Of a stretch of 64,000 bases of DNA, positions 44,458-53,534 are shown piece by piece. The notes below the pieces were generated by a model. The model made no database searches. It saw only the letters and a program-made list of their open reading frames with translations, and had not been told where the DNA came from. The stretch is from CAIYZT01 sp947461435 (lineage in GTDB: Bacteria > Pseudomonadota > Alphaproteobacteria > Rhodobacterales > Rhodobacteraceae), in NCBI GenBank assembly GCA_965284435.1, contig OZ260083.1, forward strand, positions 1,178,001 through 1,242,000. Reading direction: 5' to 3'. The position numbers and the translations under genes are program-made. The number at the start of each line of letters is the position of its first letter. Position 1 is the stretch's first letter.

Positions 44458-45531
44458 ATGTGGACAAACCCCGTGACCTCAACGATTTCACGCCTGATTG
44501 CGCTTCTGTCTCTTGCTGTATTGACAGCCTGTGGCGCGCCAACCGATGTGAGCGAAGACACCAACACCACCTTGCCCGGATACGAAGCCGTTCAAGACGG
44601 TGAGTTCTTCATTCCCCAAGTTGACAAGAAATTTCTTTGGGGAAATCAGCCGCGGCAGGAAGTGGAGTATCTGGGCGATGAACGGCCCGGTTCGGTTGTC
44701 GTCGATACCTTTGCACGCAAGTTGTACTTCGTGATGGAGGGCAACCGGGCCATGCGCTATGCCATCGCTGTCGGCCGCGAGGGTATTCGGTTCACCGGCA
44801 CCGGGGTGGTTGGCCGCAAGGAAGAATGGCCCGGCTGGCAGCCGACCGCCAACATGATCCGAACACGGCCCGATCTTTACGCCAAATATGCAGCCGGCAT
44901 GGAAGGGGGGCTGTCCAACCCCTTGGGCGCACGGGCAATGTATTTGTATCGCGGTGGACGCGATTCGATGTTCCGAATTCATGGGACCATCGATGATGCG
45001 TCGATTGGTCATGCCACAAGCGCGGGCTGTATCCGTCTGTTCAACCAAGATGCCATCGACCTGTTCAACCGGGTCGACATGGGGGCTGCTGTCAAGGTGC
45101 GCAGCCTTGAAGAAAGCCTAGATGCCGAAGGTCCGTATATGGACGATGCTTATGGCCGCGCCGTTCCCGACACGGAAGAAAACCGCAGTGCGCTTGAAGC
45201 AGACAAGATCACAAAGGCCGCAGAAGACGCCAAGGCCATTGAAGAAACTCTGAAAGAACAAGAAGCCGCCGAGGCGCTTGCCGTTGAAGAGGCCGCCCTT
45301 GCTGCCAAAGAGGCAGAAAAAGCTGCAAAGCTGGCCGAACAAGAAGCCGCTGCTGCCGCAAAGGCAAAAGCCGCTGCCGACAAGAAAGCCGAAGCAGAGG
45401 CTGCGAAACTGGCAAAAGCGGCCGAGAAGGCCTTGGCCAAGCGATTGGCGGAATGTGAAAAACTTGGCATTGCGCCAGAAGATTGTCCGCCGCCAGATCA
45501 GCCACTTCCTGAAATTGCAGCGAACAACTGA
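44458..45531 (+). CDS. L,D-transpeptidase lipoprotein with coiled-coil tail
   Basis: Periplasmic L,D-transpeptidase (YkuD) of 357 residues that cross-links peptidoglycan or attaches proteins to it. It is a predicted lipoprotein: ALLSLAVLTACGAP carries the lipobox with Cys25-area lipidation. Catalytic motif: His175 in HGTIDDASIG and Cys191 in SAGCIRL. The last ~110 residues are an Ala/Glu/Lys-rich coiled coil (KEAEKAAKLAEQEAAAAAK) ending in a short tail with two Cys and PPPDQP. The frame opens at 44335, but the lipobox places the start at ATG 44458. Terminated downstream by a strong hairpin. Confidence 0.88.
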   Translation: MWTNPVTSTISRLIALLSLAVLTACGAPTDVSEDTNTTLPGYEAVQDGEFFIPQVDKKFLWGNQPRQEVEYLGDERPGSVVVDTFARKLYFVMEGNRAMRYAIAVGREGIRFTGTGVVGRKEEWPGWQPTANMIRTRPDLYAKYAAGMEGGLSNPLGARAMYLYRGGRDSMFRIHGTIDDASIGHATSAGCIRLFNQDAIDLFNRVDMGAAVKVRSLEESLDAEGPYMDDAYGRAVPDTEENRSALEADKITKAAEDAKAIEETLKEQEAAEALAVEEAALAAKEAEKAAKLAEQEAAAAAKAKAAADKKAEAEAAKLAKAAEKALAKRLAECEKLGIAPEDCPPPDQPLPEIAANN

Positions 45532-45534
45532 AAG

Positions 45535-45563
45535 AAAACGGCCCCAGTGCGGGGTCGTTTTTT
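45535..45563 (+). terminator. Terminator of the L,D-transpeptidase gene
   Basis: An 11-bp stem (AAAACGGCCCC with GGGGTCGTTTT, one G-T pair) around a 5-base loop is followed by a run of six T. Ideal rho-independent form. It also lies just downstream of the convergent cupin gene. Confidence 0.9.
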
Positions 45564-45584
45564 ATTTGCGGCGGATCTATCAGG

Positions 45585-45926
45585 CTACGTTACGATCACA
45601 TAGTCCTTGATCGTCGTCTCGACGACTTCCCAAGTGCCCACAAATCCCGGCCGGATGATAAAGCTGTCGGTGGCCATCAGATGGGTCTCGGCTCCGGTCT
45701 CATCCGTCAGGATCGAATGGCCAACGTGAATATACACATATTCCCATTCCGCATAACTGACGGCCCATTTGCCGGGCGTTGATTGCCATATTCCGCAGTT
45801 CAGGTTTCCGCGCTGCTCGATGTTCCAGGTCGTGTGAACCGGATCGCCGGAAACCACCTTGCCCGGTTCGGGCCGGCTCACAAAAGCCTCCACGCTGGCA
45901 TCGTCTATCCGTTCTAGAAGGGTCAT
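45585..45926 (-). CDS. Cupin-domain protein (DUF861/cupin_3-like), paralogue
   Basis: 113-residue single-domain cupin. WNIEQRGNLNCGIWQSTPGK, WEYVYIHVGHSILTDETG and TDSFIIRPGFVGTWEVVETT align with the other cupin at 6177-6527. GGAGG lies 5 bases before the ATG at 45926; the longer frame to 46052 has no such support. It is divergent from panB. Ligand unknown. Confidence 0.8.
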   Translation of the reverse strand: MTLLERIDDASVEAFVSRPEPGKVVSGDPVHTTWNIEQRGNLNCGIWQSTPGKWAVSYAEWEYVYIHVGHSILTDETGAETHLMATDSFIIRPGFVGTWEVVETTIKDYVIVT

Positions 45927-46079
45927 TCTGGCCTCCAAAGTCTTGCGTACATTTGGCACAGGCAATGTCGGGGTCAAGACCTTGTCGTCGCCGCACCGCA
46001 GCGGAGGAATCTTGCGCAAGCAAAATATATGTGCCCTATATTTCATCGACATGACACTGAAGGCCCGAGATCAGATCAG

Positions 46080-46919
46080 ATGAGCGCAACCTCCCCTCTC
46101 CGCTCGGTGCTTCCGCCCGATATTCGTGCCCGAAAGGGCTCCACTCCGCTTGTCGTCCTGACGGCCTATACAACGCCCATTGCGCGGCTGGTCGATTCTC
46201 ACTGCGACATCGCCTTGGTCGGTGATTCCGTTGGCATGGTGCTGCATGGAATGACCAGCACGTTGGGTGTGACAATGGAGATGATGATCTTGCATGGCCG
46301 CTCGGTGGTGAAAGGTTGCCAAAAGGCCATGCCGGTCATTGATATGCCGTTTGGCAGCTATGAAGAGGGTCCGGCGCAAGCCTATCGCAATGCCGCCCGC
46401 CTGATGTCAGAAACAGGTGCCCCCGCGGTCAAGCTTGAAGGCGGCACGCATATGGCCGAAACAATCGCCTTCTTGGTGCAACGCGGTGTTCCTGTCATGG
46501 CGCATATAGGCCTCACGCCCCAATCGGTGAACACGCTTGGCGGTTACAAGGTGGTCGGCCGCGAAGGAGAGGCGCAAAAGGTCATGGACGATGCGTTGGC
46601 CGTCGAACAGGCCGGTGCTTTTTCTGTGGTTCTGGAAAAAATACCCATGGGACTGGCCGGGCGCATCACGCAAAGCCTGACAATCCCCACCATCGGCATT
46701 GGCGCTGGGGCCAACTGTGACGGTCAGGTTCTGGTGGTCGATGACATGTTGGGAATGTTTACCGAATTTCGTCCGAAATTCGTCAAACGCTACGCCGATC
46801 TTGGCCCTTTGGCCGATCAGGCCATCGCAGCCTACGCCGCTGAGGTCAGGTCGCGCGCGTTCCCGTCGTTTGATCACTCCTTTGCAGATGTGCTGCCGCC
46901 AAAGGGGCCCAAGTCTTGA
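46080..46919 (+). CDS. panB: 3-methyl-2-oxobutanoate hydroxymethyltransferase
   Basis: First committed step of pantothenate synthesis: adds a hydroxymethyl group from methylene-THF to ketoisovalerate to form ketopantoate. 279 residues, TIM-barrel with LTAYTTPIARLVDSHCDIALVGDS, DMPFGSYEE, VKLEGG (catalytic-site Glu/Lys region), HIGLTPQSVN and IPTIGIGAGANCDGQVLVVDDMLG. The start at 46080 is preferred to 46029. It overlaps panC by 4 bases. Confidence 0.96.
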   Translation: MSATSPLRSVLPPDIRARKGSTPLVVLTAYTTPIARLVDSHCDIALVGDSVGMVLHGMTSTLGVTMEMMILHGRSVVKGCQKAMPVIDMPFGSYEEGPAQAYRNAARLMSETGAPAVKLEGGTHMAETIAFLVQRGVPVMAHIGLTPQSVNTLGGYKVVGREGEAQKVMDDALAVEQAGAFSVVLEKIPMGLAGRITQSLTIPTIGIGAGANCDGQVLVVDDMLGMFTEFRPKFVKRYADLGPLADQAIAAYAAEVRSRAFPSFDHSFADVLPPKGPKS

Positions 46920-47755
46920 CCCAAATCATCCGGACCGTGGCCGATCTTCGGCTCATCATTCGTGGCTGGAAGAAAGCCGGGGAAAGTATTGGTGTCGTAC
47001 CCACGATGGGCGCCTTACACGAAGGGCATTTGTCCTTGGCGCGGGCGGCCAAGGCAGATTGTCCGCGCGTGATCACCACGATCTTTGTGAACCCCATGCA
47101 GTTCGGCAACCCCGAAGATCTGAAAAAATATCCGCGTTCCGAAGCGGCGGACGTGGCCTTGTTGACGACGGTAGGGGTGGATCTGGTCTTCATCCCGCAG
47201 CCCGAAGAAGTTTACCCCGATGGCTTTGTCACCACCGTGTCGGTTGGCGGCGTGTCCGAGCCGTTGGAAGGCCGCATGCGCCCGGGCCACTTTGACGGGG
47301 TGGCGACAGTGGTGACCAAACTGTTTGGCATGACAGAGGCCGACCGGGGCTATTTCGGCCAGAAAGATTGGCAGCAACTGCAAGTGGTGCAAAGATTGGT
47401 GCGCGATCTGAACCTGCCGGTCACGGTCGTGGGGTGCGAGACCATCCGCGAAGCGGACGGATTGGCCATGTCCTCGCGCAATGTGCGCTTAACGTCCGAC
47501 GGACGTGCGAAGGCGGGGGTTCTGTTTTCGGCCATTACGGCCGGTGCCGATGATATCCGCGCGGGACAATCTGACCGTATGGCGATCCGCGAGGCCGCGG
47601 AAAAGCTGCGCGCGGTTGGATTTGACAGGGTCGAATACATCGAACTGCGAGACGCAGAAACTCTGATGCCTTCGGATGATCCGCGCCGTCCGCGCCGGAT
47701 GCTTGCCGCGGCTTGGCTGGATGGTGTGCGCCTGATCGACAACATACCGGTGTAG
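46916..47755 (+). CDS. panC: Pantothenate synthetase (pantoate--beta-alanine ligase)
   Basis: ATP-dependent ligation of pantoate and beta-alanine to pantothenate. 279 residues with the nucleotidyltransferase motif PTMGALHEGHLSLARAAK (HxGH), FVNPMQFGNPEDLKKYPR, FGQKDWQQLQVVQRLV and MSSRNVRLT, the KMSKS-equivalent. It starts at TTG 46916, within the panB stop (TTGA overlap), which gives the usual MTQIIRT beginning. A hairpin terminator follows. Confidence 0.96.
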   Translation: MTQIIRTVADLRLIIRGWKKAGESIGVVPTMGALHEGHLSLARAAKADCPRVITTIFVNPMQFGNPEDLKKYPRSEAADVALLTTVGVDLVFIPQPEEVYPDGFVTTVSVGGVSEPLEGRMRPGHFDGVATVVTKLFGMTEADRGYFGQKDWQQLQVVQRLVRDLNLPVTVVGCETIREADGLAMSSRNVRLTSDGRAKAGVLFSAITAGADDIRAGQSDRMAIREAAEKLRAVGFDRVEYIELRDAETLMPSDDPRRPRRMLAAAWLDGVRLIDNIPV

Positions 47756-47794
47756 AAAAGCCGCTCTGACCTGCTTCTGGTTGAGAACGGCTTT
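47756..47794 (+). terminator. Hairpin after panC
   Basis: AAAGCCG and CGGCTTT close a longer stem that contains further pairing (CTC/GAG and GACC/GGTT) and sits directly after the panC stop. The T run is only three bases, so confidence is moderate. Confidence 0.6.
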
Positions 47795-47943
47795 GCGTCT
47801 GCACCAAACTTGCGCAACACTGTGTCCATTGCTCAGGCGGGCGCGCTCCGCCGCGCCGAAAGACCCCAATTTTTTGCCTGACCTATATGTTAATTCGAAA
47901 AACATTCCCTACATGGGGAAGATCTTGATACATGGAGGGCCCG

Positions 47944-49017
47944 ATGGCCGATTTTGACGCGCAGATTCAGGAAAGCCAAAAGCAGGTTGCAGAAGCGCAG
48001 GCGAAAATTTCCACCATTACGGGCCGAATCGAAGCGGCCCGGTTGAAACTGGCCACCGGCGAGACGGCGCTGGACATCGAAAACGCCACGTTGGACGACG
48101 TGAAATCACATACTGACCTGATGAACGCCAACATCGCCGAGCTCATCATGGGTCTTGACGATGTAACCGCCGGATTCAGCGCTGAATTTGCTGAAATGCG
48201 GTCGAAAACTGGATGGGAAAGTTTTGTTGGGGTTTTCTCGTCGGCCAGATCGGAAAGCCTGCGCCAAGAGCGGATGCGCACTGCCTCGGTTGATGACAAG
48301 CTGCAAGATCTGATTGCCAAGTCTGATGTCATCGTGCGGTTGCTGCAGGGCCAGCTTGACATGCTGAACGTCCAAAAAGCCAAGGTCGAGGTGAATCTGG
48401 GCGACACCCTGACAGAACGCGAAACGGCGGTCGCGGCGCTGGACGGGGTCCGTGCAGAGGTTACGGCGATGGACCCAAAGATCATCGAACTTGAAAACAA
48501 GATTTCCGTTGAACAAGACGCCAGTGCGCGGACAAAACTGGAATCCGACCTCGCGGCCATGAATGCCAAATACAACGCCCTGATTCAGGACGAACAGGTG
48601 CAATTGGCAAAATCCCAGACACTGGAACGCTACATCGAAAAGGGCAAAACTTGGGTGGACTCGCTGACCAATCAAGCGGCGACCCAATTGGTCTTGATCA
48701 ACAAACTGCAAACGGACACCAAACAGCGCGTGGTCTTGTATGATGCGCTGACCTCCTCGCTCAAGACCGCCCAACAGCAGGATGTGGCGCACCGGATCAA
48801 TGAAATTGGCGTGAAAACCGACCAAGAGGCGCAGGTCGCGATGGCCGCAATTGGCGCAGCCACCAATGACAAGATGGCCGATATGTTGGAAAGCCATGAA
48901 GGCAACATGATCTTTGCCCGAAAGATTCTTGAAGACAAAGCCAAGGCCGATGAACGTTTTGCCCGCCGCTTTGCCGCCATTGTCGAAAAACACGACAAGA
49001 ACGCCTACGGGGAATAA
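47944..49017 (+). CDS. Coiled-coil protein of unknown function (AAA+ operon, gene 1)
   Basis: A 357-residue soluble protein that is almost wholly alpha-helical, with long heptad-like stretches (residues ~1-60, ~115-225 and the C-terminal ~100). No signal peptide or membrane helix. The segment LERYIEKGKTWVDSL resembles helices of TelA-type 'toxic anion resistance' proteins, but this is too weak to assign. GGAGGG 4 bases before ATG 47944 decides the start over 47932. It is the first gene of an operon with an AAA+ ATPase; gene 2 begins directly after its stop. Confidence 0.7.
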   Translation: MADFDAQIQESQKQVAEAQAKISTITGRIEAARLKLATGETALDIENATLDDVKSHTDLMNANIAELIMGLDDVTAGFSAEFAEMRSKTGWESFVGVFSSARSESLRQERMRTASVDDKLQDLIAKSDVIVRLLQGQLDMLNVQKAKVEVNLGDTLTERETAVAALDGVRAEVTAMDPKIIELENKISVEQDASARTKLESDLAAMNAKYNALIQDEQVQLAKSQTLERYIEKGKTWVDSLTNQAATQLVLINKLQTDTKQRVVLYDALTSSLKTAQQQDVAHRINEIGVKTDQEAQVAMAAIGAATNDKMADMLESHEGNMIFARKILEDKAKADERFARRFAAIVEKHDKNAYGE

Positions 49018-50142
49018 ATGGGGACGGAGTTCAAGGACCAACTCGTCACGGACCATGCAGAGCTTTATGATACGGCCACCGCACGGCGCTATTTTGCGAA
49101 ATTCGCAAGAATAACCGCGCATCTGGCCCGCGTGGCCGGCGAGGTTGAGAAGGAAGGCCGCCTGACCCGTACCGAAGCGCGGGTTCTGGGCCGGTACCTG
49201 TCTGCTTTGACGGCAAGCTTTCTGGCGCTGTCCCATAAGTATCTGATGACGGGCCTTGCCGAATCCTCTCCACGCCTGACCTTTGACCGCCACGAATCGG
49301 GTTTTCCCGTCGCGCAGGAATTGATGGTGATGGCGGTCGACGCCGCGCAAGCTGGCAAGCATCTGCAGGGCATGGCCTCAGAAACGGAACTCAAGGACCG
49401 CATGGTGCGCCAGATCTTGCGCGATCTTGCGGCTCCTACACAGTTGCAATTTGCCCTGTCGCAGCGTCTTTACTACGAGGCGCTTGCCTTGGGCGGCCTA
49501 TTTCTGACCCGCAACGATCCAGATCTGCAATGGATCGAAGATATCGGCGATCGGCGCCATTTTCTGATCCACTGGGCAGTTTATGATACCCAAACCAATC
49601 TTCCCGTTGTCTATCTTCTAGATATTGAAGACAGCGGCAAGAAACCGCTGCCCAAAGACGACAGGCGATGGCCCATGGTCAGCCAAGGCATCATGGCGCA
49701 ATCGGTGGGTGGGTTGAAACTGCTGACCATCGCAACGGGATTTGACAAGGATTTTGAATCTCTTCACCCAAAACGCCTGCGCCGCCTCACTTTGGGGCCG
49801 ATGCACTCGCAGGATTTCACGCTGCAATCGGGTCCAATCTCGGATGTGCTCAAAGCCGCGAACGCTCCGGATGGCGAAGATTGGGCCCTTGTCTGGACCG
49901 TCGAGGATCTGGTTTCTGAGCGAGAGGAAGAGATAAAAGACGGCTGGTTTTCCTCCGCCAACCGCCAAATATGGAAGCTGAACGCGCTCGATGGTGTGGA
50001 TACCGGCACCACGCGAACAGACCAGATGGTGATCCTGCCCGAAAAAGTCTTTCAGGCGATGGTTGAAGTGAAAGCTCCCGGTTTGGCCAAGATCCGTAAA
50101 TTTGTGGTGGGCTCGGATGGGCGTATCTTGCCTTTGATGTGA
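49018..50142 (+). CDS. Unknown protein (AAA+ operon, gene 2)
   Basis: 374 residues, not recognised. The N-terminal half is helical (AKFARITAHLARVAGEVEKE) with no signal peptide; the second half is predicted mixed alpha/beta with FLIHWAVYDTQTNLPVVYLL near residue 190. No catalytic motif was identified. Its ATG abuts the stop of gene 1 (TAA then ATG with no gap) and the ATPase gene begins 15 bases after its stop, so it is clearly cotranscribed. Confidence 0.65.
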   Translation: MGTEFKDQLVTDHAELYDTATARRYFAKFARITAHLARVAGEVEKEGRLTRTEARVLGRYLSALTASFLALSHKYLMTGLAESSPRLTFDRHESGFPVAQELMVMAVDAAQAGKHLQGMASETELKDRMVRQILRDLAAPTQLQFALSQRLYYEALALGGLFLTRNDPDLQWIEDIGDRRHFLIHWAVYDTQTNLPVVYLLDIEDSGKKPLPKDDRRWPMVSQGIMAQSVGGLKLLTIATGFDKDFESLHPKRLRRLTLGPMHSQDFTLQSGPISDVLKAANAPDGEDWALVWTVEDLVSEREEEIKDGWFSSANRQIWKLNALDGVDTGTTRTDQMVILPEKVFQAMVEVKAPGLAKIRKFVVGSDGRILPLM

Positions 50143-50157
50143 TGACGGGGAAATGAG

Positions 50158-52083
50158 ATGAACACTCGTGACACGATGGAATTGCGCGAAGAGATGATCC
50201 GCGCGCAATATGATGCAGCGCTGGGCCTGATCACGGGCTTTGACCATGCCCCAAGACTGGCCAAGCCGATGCCCGCGGCACAGCCCGAACGCTCCTCAGG
50301 AATAGGTGCAAGGCCGCGGTTCCGCTCGACCATCCCCGGCATGGTAACGCGGCCCACGGCCCGGCCCGGCGGGGTGCGCCTGACCGAACGGGTGGAAGGG
50401 CTGGGCGATGGTCTGCTTTCTCCGCTTCAGGCATCCGCCTTGACGGCCCTGCGGCGTGGTCTTTCCATTGCCCTGGCCTTGGCCGAAACCTTGGCGGCGC
50501 AATCTGGGCTGGCGGAATTGAAAAAAGCCAACCTTGAAGGCCGTCTGCCCGAGGCCCGGCGAACCGAATTTACTGAACTTTTGGCGGCCGAAGCCCTGAC
50601 AACCCTTCATACCTTTGGCAATGCCACGGCCTTTCTTCTGGCGCCGCACCTGTCAGCGGCGGTGGTGGAAATCGGTGACGTCGAAGAGGTACTGACCGAT
50701 AATGCCCCGCTCGCGCTTCAAGGCGTGTTGTGGGAATTGGATCAAGACATCGGGGCTTTGGCCGAGGATGACCTGCGCCTTGTATCCGTGATCGCCGCCT
50801 TCGCCGAGGCTTTGATGCGCAAAGTTGCCTTGCGGGCCGAAACCGCGCCGCGAACAGCGGCCTTTGCGGGCGGTTCCTGGAAGGTCGAGGCCGATGGTCT
50901 GACCCTGTCCGGCTTCAAGCCGGCCCGTTCGGTCAAAGGCGGCCCGCTGACCATGCAATTCAAAAAGCCGACCGAAGTTGTCGGCAACCACATCGCCAAG
51001 TATCAATCGATGCGCTTGGCCAAGATGTTGATGGCCTATGATTTTGATCGCCGCCTCAATCCCTTTGCCGAATTGGGGGGATTTATCTTTACCTTCATGG
51101 GCGATGGAAAGCCGGGCACGGGCAAGACCACGTTGATCCAGATGATGGCCGGATTGCTGAACGACTATTGTCAGGTGGCGGGCTATCCGTTCCGCTATCA
51201 AAACTTTTCGATTGACCAGATTGACAGCTATCAAGGTAAATCCGGTCAGAATGCCAAGTCCTTTGTCGATGCTGTCATCGATCCCACGGCGATCGGTTTC
51301 GGGACGATCGACGACATCGATCAGGTCGCAGGTAAACGCGGTGATCGGCAATCCAGCGCGGGCCAGCAAGAGGTGACGGCGGTTTTCATGGGGGCCTTTG
51401 CCGGGGCCAATACCGTGGTGCGCGGCAATTGCACCTTTGGCATGTTTTCGAACTTTCCCGAAAACGTCGACGACGCCCTTCGCCAACGCGCCGGCGCGCG
51501 CTTTTTGGTCGACGGTCCACAAAGCCGCGAAGATTACATCGATATCCTCTCGCTTCTGCTGGGAAAGAACCACGCAATTCCCGTCGGGAACCATGACCTG
51601 TTTGCCAGCCAAGAGATAAGAAAAGCCGTCACCGCGAGTTTTGAAGGCTATGGCAAACCGCATGAAGCGGGCCTGCTGAAGGTCTGGGATCAGGTGCAAG
51701 GCCAGATCGGTGCCTTGGATACGATCGCGAAACTGGGAACCTACCTGAAAGCGATCCAGCAGGCGGATGAACGGTTTACCGGCCGCGCGGTTAAAAACAT
51801 TACCGACGCCATCAAAGTTCGGGCGATGGATTTTGAATTGCCCGATGAATGGATGGAACAGCCCGACCTGTTCCTGTTCAAGCCCTATGACGAGAAGCTT
51901 TCGATGATCAAAAGCCTGATGACGCCGATCACGGTTGATATGGTGGTGCAGGAAATCAACCGCTATGCGGATTCTGAGTTCCGCTATGCCGACAAGTCGG
52001 ACGAAGTGGCGATCGAAGGGATGGTGCGCGAATACCGACGGACGGAAGAAGCGAAGAAGCGGTATCTGGGGGGGCAGGGCTAA
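50158..52083 (+). CDS. AAA+ family ATPase (AAA+ operon, gene 3)
   Basis: 641-residue ATPase. Walker A is GDGKPGTGKTT with Lys323; the Walker B-like acidic motif is GTIDDIDQV (Asp385, Asp386); the sensor-1/arginine-finger segment NFPENVDDALRQRAGARF follows the classical AAA pattern NxPxxVDxAxxxR. About 316 residues precede the ATPase core and carry no known domain; a Pro/Arg-rich stretch is near residues 40-75. The C-terminal ~120 residues are helical. The likely role is remodelling of partner proteins encoded beside it; substrates unknown. Confidence 0.82.
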   Translation: MNTRDTMELREEMIRAQYDAALGLITGFDHAPRLAKPMPAAQPERSSGIGARPRFRSTIPGMVTRPTARPGGVRLTERVEGLGDGLLSPLQASALTALRRGLSIALALAETLAAQSGLAELKKANLEGRLPEARRTEFTELLAAEALTTLHTFGNATAFLLAPHLSAAVVEIGDVEEVLTDNAPLALQGVLWELDQDIGALAEDDLRLVSVIAAFAEALMRKVALRAETAPRTAAFAGGSWKVEADGLTLSGFKPARSVKGGPLTMQFKKPTEVVGNHIAKYQSMRLAKMLMAYDFDRRLNPFAELGGFIFTFMGDGKPGTGKTTLIQMMAGLLNDYCQVAGYPFRYQNFSIDQIDSYQGKSGQNAKSFVDAVIDPTAIGFGTIDDIDQVAGKRGDRQSSAGQQEVTAVFMGAFAGANTVVRGNCTFGMFSNFPENVDDALRQRAGARFLVDGPQSREDYIDILSLLLGKNHAIPVGNHDLFASQEIRKAVTASFEGYGKPHEAGLLKVWDQVQGQIGALDTIAKLGTYLKAIQQADERFTGRAVKNITDAIKVRAMDFELPDEWMEQPDLFLFKPYDEKLSMIKSLMTPITVDMVVQEINRYADSEFRYADKSDEVAIEGMVREYRRTEEAKKRYLGGQG

Positions 52084-52084
52084 G

Positions 52085-52153
52085 ATGGCAAAGTTTGATC
52101 ACTGGACCAGTCCCAGTTGGCATCCGGCACAGCCAATGGAATGCCTGCAATGA
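52085..52153 (+). CDS. Possible 22-residue ORF between genes 3 and 4
   Basis: A short in-operon frame (MAKFDHWTSPSWHPAQPMECLQ is too long to quote in full; it starts MAKFDHWTSP and ends ECLQ) begins 2 bases after the ATPase stop and ends 16 bases before gene 4. It contains Trp at three positions and one Cys. The upstream G-rich stretch could serve as a ribosome site. It may be a microprotein, a coupling leader for gene 4, or chance. Confidence 0.3.
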   Translation: MAKFDHWTSPSWHPAQPMECLQ

Positions 52154-52169
52154 CATTGGACCCTAAACC

Positions 52170-53531
52170 ATGAAACGCCTCATCACCGCCGGCCTGATGT
52201 TCGGCAATCTTGTCGAAGTTTCCTCACCTGCACTCATTGAGCGCTATAACCGCGCGCTGAAACGTCTTACCGGCAAAACAACTGAGCTGACCGATTTCCA
52301 CATCGACATCTCGGGCTTTTCGCCCGAAATCGGCGATGAACTGAATGATCCGCTCTACCTCAATCCCAAAGGCGCGAACCGACAGTTCATCTTGCTGACC
52401 ACCAGCCAGAAATCCGCACCGCTGCTGAACATGACCTTTTCCACCTCGCGCGGCATCTTGCAGCAATTCATCGAAACCAATGAGGCCCAGTTGTTTGCGC
52501 TGACCGCGCGCGATGCGGTTGCAGGCGAATTGCTAGGCTCTGTCTTCGAAGTGACAACGCCCGCCCGTCTGCTTGAATTGCGCCAGGTGCGGGTCGAGGC
52601 GGATACAATCGGCGGGCATGTGGCCGATGCGGACAAATTGACAGGGCTGATCCAACGCTTTCGCACCGAAACCGACGGCTGGCGCGATGAAGCTCTGATC
52701 GCTCAGATGATCGCCCTCGCCACCAAGACGGGCGATATCACCAGCCAAGCCATCGCCTTGCCCGCCATGACCTTCTCGCAGCCGAATTTCTGGACCAGCC
52801 ATTTCGGCGGGGTCTACGTCTTTGCGGATGTGCGTCTGCCCGCGCTGATATGCACACAACCCGGCCTGTCGCTGGGGGCCACGGCGAAAGGCGCGCAGCT
52901 TCCGCTTTTTGATCTGACCCAGCGCAACGCCATCGCTGATTTTCTCGAACGGTGCGGGCTCGTCGAACCCATTGTGCAAGCACGCGGAATGGACGGGGCC
53001 GCTGTGATCCGCCAGAAAATGGATTTCATTTTGGTCGAGGCCGCAGATGTCTTGGGGCTGGATATTGGCGATGCCCGCCGCACCGAGTTGCGAAAGATCG
53101 CGTACAAACTCGGCGACGCCTTGCCGCCAGAATTTCTTGGGCTGGCGGCTTTGTTGAACTGGATTGACGGGCTTGCCCCATGGCCGCGCATCAGCAGCGA
53201 GCATCCAGCCTATTTCTACACCCTTCGCGCCACCTCTGGCCCAAACCGTGACCTTGTGAACATGCTTTTGTCCGAACTGTCCCCTCTGGATGTTCGGCAA
53301 ATGTTCATCACCCACAAAGAACTGTTCTATGCCCGCTATGCCACATGGTCAAATCGGAAAAAACAGTATGTGGTTGATTTTCTGGAACGTGAGTATCAGG
53401 TGGACAGACAAGGCGCGCGTGAGGCACTTTTTGGGCCTGAACCGTCGATGGATATACGCGACAGACCCCATCCAAAGCCGGCGCGCGACATGATTCAGGC
53501 CGTTGGCCCTTGGGGCGCGGTGCGGAGGTAG
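52170..53531 (+). CDS. Unknown protein (AAA+ operon, gene 4)
   Basis: 453 residues, not recognised. Mostly soluble with mixed alpha/beta content; FWTSHFGGVYVFADVRLPAL and PPEFLGLAALLNWIDGLAPW are notable conserved-looking stretches, and the C-terminus is helical and basic (KELFYARYATWSNRKKQYVV). No signal peptide or clear catalytic residues. There is no good ribosome site before ATG 52170, so translation may depend on upstream reading. The next gene starts 3 bases after the stop. Confidence 0.65.
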   Translation: MKRLITAGLMFGNLVEVSSPALIERYNRALKRLTGKTTELTDFHIDISGFSPEIGDELNDPLYLNPKGANRQFILLTTSQKSAPLLNMTFSTSRGILQQFIETNEAQLFALTARDAVAGELLGSVFEVTTPARLLELRQVRVEADTIGGHVADADKLTGLIQRFRTETDGWRDEALIAQMIALATKTGDITSQAIALPAMTFSQPNFWTSHFGGVYVFADVRLPALICTQPGLSLGATAKGAQLPLFDLTQRNAIADFLERCGLVEPIVQARGMDGAAVIRQKMDFILVEAADVLGLDIGDARRTELRKIAYKLGDALPPEFLGLAALLNWIDGLAPWPRISSEHPAYFYTLRATSGPNRDLVNMLLSELSPLDVRQMFITHKELFYARYATWSNRKKQYVVDFLEREYQVDRQGAREALFGPEPSMDIRDRPHPKPARDMIQAVGPWGAVRR

Positions 53532-53534
53532 AAA

